A stretch of 64,000 nt of DNA from Siphonodentalium dalli (taxonomy: Eukaryota; Mollusca; Scaphopoda; Gadilida; Siphonodentaliidae): positions 109,595,195 to 109,659,194 of the forward strand of contig CP136065.1 in NCBI GenBank assembly GCA_032622095.1. The letters are read 5' to 3'. The position numbers and the translations under genes are program-made. Of the stretch, positions 50,401 through 56,400 are shown in pieces (the stretch's first letter is position 1; each line of letters opens with the position of its first letter). A model generated the notes under the pieces. It had not been told where the DNA came from. It did not search any database and saw only the letters and a list, made by a program, of their open reading frames with translations.

Positions 50401-53400
50401 TTGATGGGCACCATTTTCAAGACAGTACTGTGCACCTACGTTTTTCAAAATCGAAGGACTGACAATAAATACATACTTGATTCTATTCATCATTTGTTCT
50501 GTTTGCAGTCGACGGGTGAGAGAAGGAAAAACCATAGGCTGGTGAGTTCTCATTTTTCATGCTTGTTTTTTCCCACTCTCAAAGAAAATGGGGTTATGCT
50601 GGATTGAATGAGTCCGTCTGTTGTACCGTCCGTTTATCCATCCCTCTGTCCATCCCTTCATCCATCTGGCTTGATAACTTTAACAAATAGGAACCAATTA
50701 CAATAATGTTTGGTATACAAGTTGCTCATATGTTATATAGTATCTCAAATCAGTGAGCAAGCCAAGTTTGTCCCGATTGTTTGGCCTCTTTTATGGACCT
50801 TAGTTTGTCAATTTATTGCAAATTTATTCCATCCGGATTGATAACTCAAACAAATTTGAACCAATTTCAATAATTTTTGGTATACAAGTTGCTTGCCACA
50901 CTGCCTCGTATTTGTGCAAAAATGAGGTTTATCCCATTTGTATTTCAATGAATGATCTGATGGAGAAGAGAATTGCAGAGGCCTGCCCATGTTTCAATTT
51001 GCACTGTGGGTGTATGCCAGCACCGGTGGTTCAGCCTCTTTTTGTTTTTATCAAGGCGGGGTATATAGCTAGCGCAATGTTTTGTCTGTGCTTTTTAAGC
51101 CACATGTCTGATTTCAATAATTTTAATAAATTTGATAACTTTCAACTTTTAGAGAATTGGAAAGTATGATCAGCATTCCTCAGACCAGCTTACGTTAGAA
51201 GAAAGTCCTGCTTCATATCTTCAGGTTTGTATCATTCATCACTCATCTAGGGTCCTGCGAATATTTGTGTTCAATTTGGTCCCAATATTCAATTCAAAAT
51301 CGGTTAGAATATTATGGTCGACCAAACGCAACTTTTTGATGTTTGTTTTATCATTCTCCTTTAATATCTTGAATAAAATACAGATGGATAACGATTGCAG
51401 GTAACAGGTTAATACATGAAATTGTGAATTTCAAACAGGAACAATGTACATTAAACTAATTATACCCTCCGTAACGAATTACCAGGGGAATATAGGAGTC
51501 AGCTTGTCCGTGCGTCTGTCCATCCGTAGACGCAACTTTGTCTGAGCTTTTATCCTACATTTTTGGTCAATTGTTTTTAAACTTGGCACAGATATTTAGT
51601 ACCATGTGAATCTGCGCACATGCGATTATGAGGTTTGTCAGACTTTTTTCTGGAGTTATCCCCATTGTTCAACTTTTCTCTAGATGCATAATTTTGTTCC
51701 TTCATTTTTCAGTAAATTTTTTTTAAACTTATTCCTGCATGTTTCAGTAAAAAAAAAAATTAATTGGCACCTGTATTTAGTACCATGGGGACCTGTGCAC
51801 CTGCGATTATAAGGGCCGTCCAAATTATTTTGTGGAGATATCCTGTTTTTTCAACTTAAAAATTTACTTAAGATGCATAATTTTGTCCGATCTTTTATTC
51901 CTACATTTTTCAGTAATTTTTTTAAACTTGGCACATATTAGTACCATGAGAACCTGTGCGTCTGCAATTATGAGGTCTGTTTGTGAAGTTATCCCCTTTT
52001 TCAGCTTAAAGATTTTCCCAACACTGAAATCAGTATGTCAGTCTGTTGCAGAAACAATGACAGATGACAGCTAGATATAAATTTTCATGCTCTAAGCAAT
52101 TATATCAACTATGAGATAAAAATCTTTTATTAAAATGTGCTTTGACTTCCATGAAGTAAAAACTTCAGACAGTTGTTGCTGAAAGACTGGTCCTTGCCCC
52201 AACAGCCTGATTCATAGTATCCTAACTCTTTATGTGACGGTAGGTGGGGTATTATATATCAATTACATACCCGAGTCATTGACATGGGTTACATGATCTA
52301 TCACTGCCTGAAAAGAAATTATCTTGTTTCTTTTCCAGAAAACATTCAACATTGGATATCAGGATGCTCGAAAAACACTGGGACAGTTTGGACTGGCTAG
52401 TCACGCTCACACAATACCGATATCTGATCTGTCTGGAGGCCAGAAATCCAGGGTAGCTCTGGCGGACCTAACCAGCCGCTCACCTGATGTTCTTATTCTG
52501 GTAAGGTTGCCAAAATATTTACATATAATTTTATCATAATCTGTTAATTCACGAAATACTGTAAAACAATTGGTTGTCACTAAATTAGCCATTAAGATTA
52601 TAACTTGATAACTGTATATGATGTCAAGAAAGCACTGGTGCTCAAATTTGTTTCTGGACAGCAGTGGCACATATGTTTGCTAGAGTTATTAAGTTCAATC
52701 AACCGACCAATGAAAATGATGAAAATATAATTTCTCTTCAACTAGATGCATGATTGAGAGTTATTTTTCCTCCGAGACATTATTGTTGATGGCAAAGAAT
52801 TTATGTAATTTCATGGAGATATATTTGGGGGGGGGGGGGGGAACTAGACATTTCTGGCCAATAGTGGGATTAAATTATAAGATACTAGCAGGTTAGCCCG
52901 CCACTGGCGGCAATCGTCAGAAACATGACAATTTTTAATTTTTGTATTTAATTTTTTTTAATTAATTTTGGTATTTAATTTTTTTTTTTTCAATGAGTTA
53001 ATTGTGCCTTTTTAATTTACTGGCTTTTTTAATTAATTTTTTTAATATTTTTTTTTTTTCAATGTGCCTTTTTTTTTCTTTTTTTTTTTCAATTTTACCC
53101 GATTTGACCGGGGGGGGGGGGGGGGGGTGAAATTTGTTTTTTCCGGCACGTATGCCGGGGTGGGTGGGTGGTCAAAGCCACCAACAAGCAATTTTTTCCG
53201 CAACTAAAAAAAAAAATCCTGCTTGTTTTTTTAGTGTTTTGGCAATGAGTTGGGCTTCAAAACCACTTTGAATGAGAGAAATAATGTAATTATAACTGGT
53301 AAACTGACTGCAGGCAGTTATCGTGTTGTATTTTGTTGCAAATTTTGAAATCCAAGATGGCCGCTGGCAGCCATGTTTTTTTGGCTGAATGACCTCAAAA

Positions 53401-56400
53401 TGACTCATCCTATTTACATGTCCATGTTAACATCCATGATAAATAGTATGCACAGAAATTCATATACAGCTGTTTACAGTGAATTTCCCCCCGCAAATCT
53501 CTGTTTTAGTGTTAAAAGGGGGTGTGTGTGTAAAAAAATGGTTGGAAAAAACTGCCGAAAACGGAAACATATTTGGCGGTGGGGGTGGGTGGGTACAAAA
53601 ACGATCGAAAGGGAAAAAATGCCATACGTGCCTGAAATTTTTTTCCGACCCCCCCCCTGATTTGACCTTGAATTGATCATTTTCAAGGTCAAGGTCAGGT
53701 CGGGGTCACAATTTAACCCGTCCATGACACTTCCCATAGGTAGCAAGTTTGAGCTCAATCGGTTCGAGTCTATAAAGGACACACACATATATATCATTTG
53801 TGGGTACCCGTTTCAAGGTGAAGATCACCTCGGGCGGAAAAACTGACCCGATGAAAATCTCCCCCGTTCCTAGGAAGCAAAGAATCACACAACACGCTCA
53901 TGTCTGGATACAGTCACACTGACGCCCGGACACAGACGTAAGAATCACATTACACACATACGCTCTTTATCAACGACACTGCGGATACGAACGCTCTTTA
54001 ACTATCAACGCGATTGACCCCACAGTGCCGTTTTTTGTTACTGAGAGTGGAGAAGGGGTGCTCGGAGCTTCTCCAAAACGCCGCAACGACCATTCCCGTG
54101 GGATTTTACCCTGAGATGGGAAGTTTGGTCTCGATCGGTGCAGCCGTTTTCGATTCTATAAAGGATATACACACATACACACACATATATATATATATAT
54201 TTATATACGGAAGTCTCAAAATATATGGTAGACTAGCTGATGTGCCCGACTTCGTCCGGGCTATTTAGGGATTTCTTTGTGACTGCCTCCATCTGGGCAG
54301 AATATACAACGTCTGGACAAACTTTTGTTTGATCGGTCCAGAAACATGCCTATATGAGGGTAAATGAGCGAGGTCAAGGTCAAGGACACAGTCGCATATG
54401 AAATTGGACCCGCCCATATTATTCCCGGGATCAATCTAGGCCTACATACCAAATTTTAGTCGGATCGGTCGAGGTCCAGAAACATGCCTATATGAGCATA
54501 TATGAGCGAGGTCAAGGACACAATCACACATGAAATTAGACCCGCCCATAATTTTCTCGGGATCAAAGTAGGCCTACATACCAAATTTGAGTCGGATCAG
54601 TCGAGGTCCAGAAACATGCCTATATGAGCATATATGAGGTCAAGGACACGGTTGCACATGAAATTGGACCCGCCCATATTGTTCCTGGGAACAATGTAGG
54701 CCTACATACCAAATTTGAGTCTCATCGGTCGAGCAGTTTTCGAGTCTATAACACACATACATACAGACCGTAGTTCCAAATATATATAATAGACTAGCAG
54801 GTTAGCCCGCCACTGGCGTGGTTCGTCTCATGGCTTTGTTCGAAAAAGCAATTGCAACAGCTTCCGAGACATGTGTGCTGCACCAAGGTGTAAAATTTCG
54901 TCGAAATCCGCCAGTTTTATACAATTTGACCTTGAATTGATCATTTTGAAGGTCGGGGTCACAATTTGACTCGTCCATGACACTTCCCGCAGAAAAGTAC
55001 CCATAGGTAGCAAGTTTGAGCTCAATCGGTTCGAGTCTATAAAGGACACGCACATATTTATCATTTGTGGGTACCCGTTTGAAGGTCAAGGTCACCTCGC
55101 GCGGAAAAACTGACCCGATGAAAATCTCCCCCGTTCCTTGGAACCCCTAAGTACGAAATTAAGTATGAAATTTTGTCTCGAGACGGTCAATGGAGCCGTA
55201 TTTATACCCGTCGTGTATATAGACGCTCTCTATCAAGGACACTGCGGATACGAACGCTCTTTAACTATCAATGCGATTAACCCCACAGTGCCAATTTTTG
55301 TGACTGGGAGTGGAGAATGGGTACTGGGAGCTTCTCCAAAACGCCGCGACGACGCGTCCCGAGGGTTTTTACCCTTAGATGGGAAGTTTGGTCTCGATCG
55401 GTGCAGCCGTTTTCGATTCTATAAATGATATACACACATATATATATATATATTTATATATGTAGTTCTCAAAATATATAGTAGACTAGCCGATGAGCCC
55501 GACGTTGTCCGGGCTATTCAAAAACCAAATTTCAAGTCGATAGCTCTACCCGTTTCCGAGATCTGGTCTGCGCATGCGCGAAGCTGGCGTCGCACGGGCT
55601 CGGCGACCCGATAAAATTTGTATCCGGGGCAAGGTACATTCACATACCAAATTTCAAGTCGATAGCTCCACCCGTTTCCGAGATCTGGTCTGCGCATGCG
55701 CGAAGCTGGCGTTGCACGGGCTCGTCGACGCGATAAAATTTGTATCCGGAGCAAGATAAATTCACATACCAAATTTCAAGTCGATAGCTCCACACGTTTC
55801 CGAGATCCGGTCTGCGCATGCGCGAAGCTGGCGTCGCACGGGCTTGGCGACCCGTCGCACGGGCTCGGCGACCCGATAAGATTCATATCCGGGGCAAGAT
55901 ACATAGCAAATTTCAAGTCGATAGCTCCACCCGTTTCCGAGATCTCGTCTGCACATGCGCTGCACGGGCGCCGCACGGGCTCGCCAATACGACAACGTCC
56001 ACCGCCTGGTCAAACTACACACACATACCAAGTTTCGTCCCGATCGGTCGAGCATCGTAGATTTGTATAAATGACATACAAACATACAAACATACATACA
56101 AACAGAGGTCTTAAAAATATATATGAGATATGTTTAGATTTAGGTTATGAGTTAATATCCGAAACAAATATAATAAAACAAGTGTAATCGTAATTATTGT
56201 TTTATTTTTAACAAGCGGAAAAAGTTTATAATATATTGGTGTTTTCATTGGCACTGCATGGAATTGATATTGTTTGTAGAAATTTAGCAATGAAAACACC
56301 AAGTTAATTCTGCAGGTAAAATAAGTGTACTGAGATTTTCTCGTACCACCATTAATTATGCCAGAGGAAGTTGAGGAACTGTTAAGTGTGCACTTCATTT

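Noticed and set aside
55518-56097. Several overlapping frames of 60-124 codons on both strands
   Set aside because: All arise from GC-rich tandem units lacking stops; no start context, splice signals or recognisable domain.
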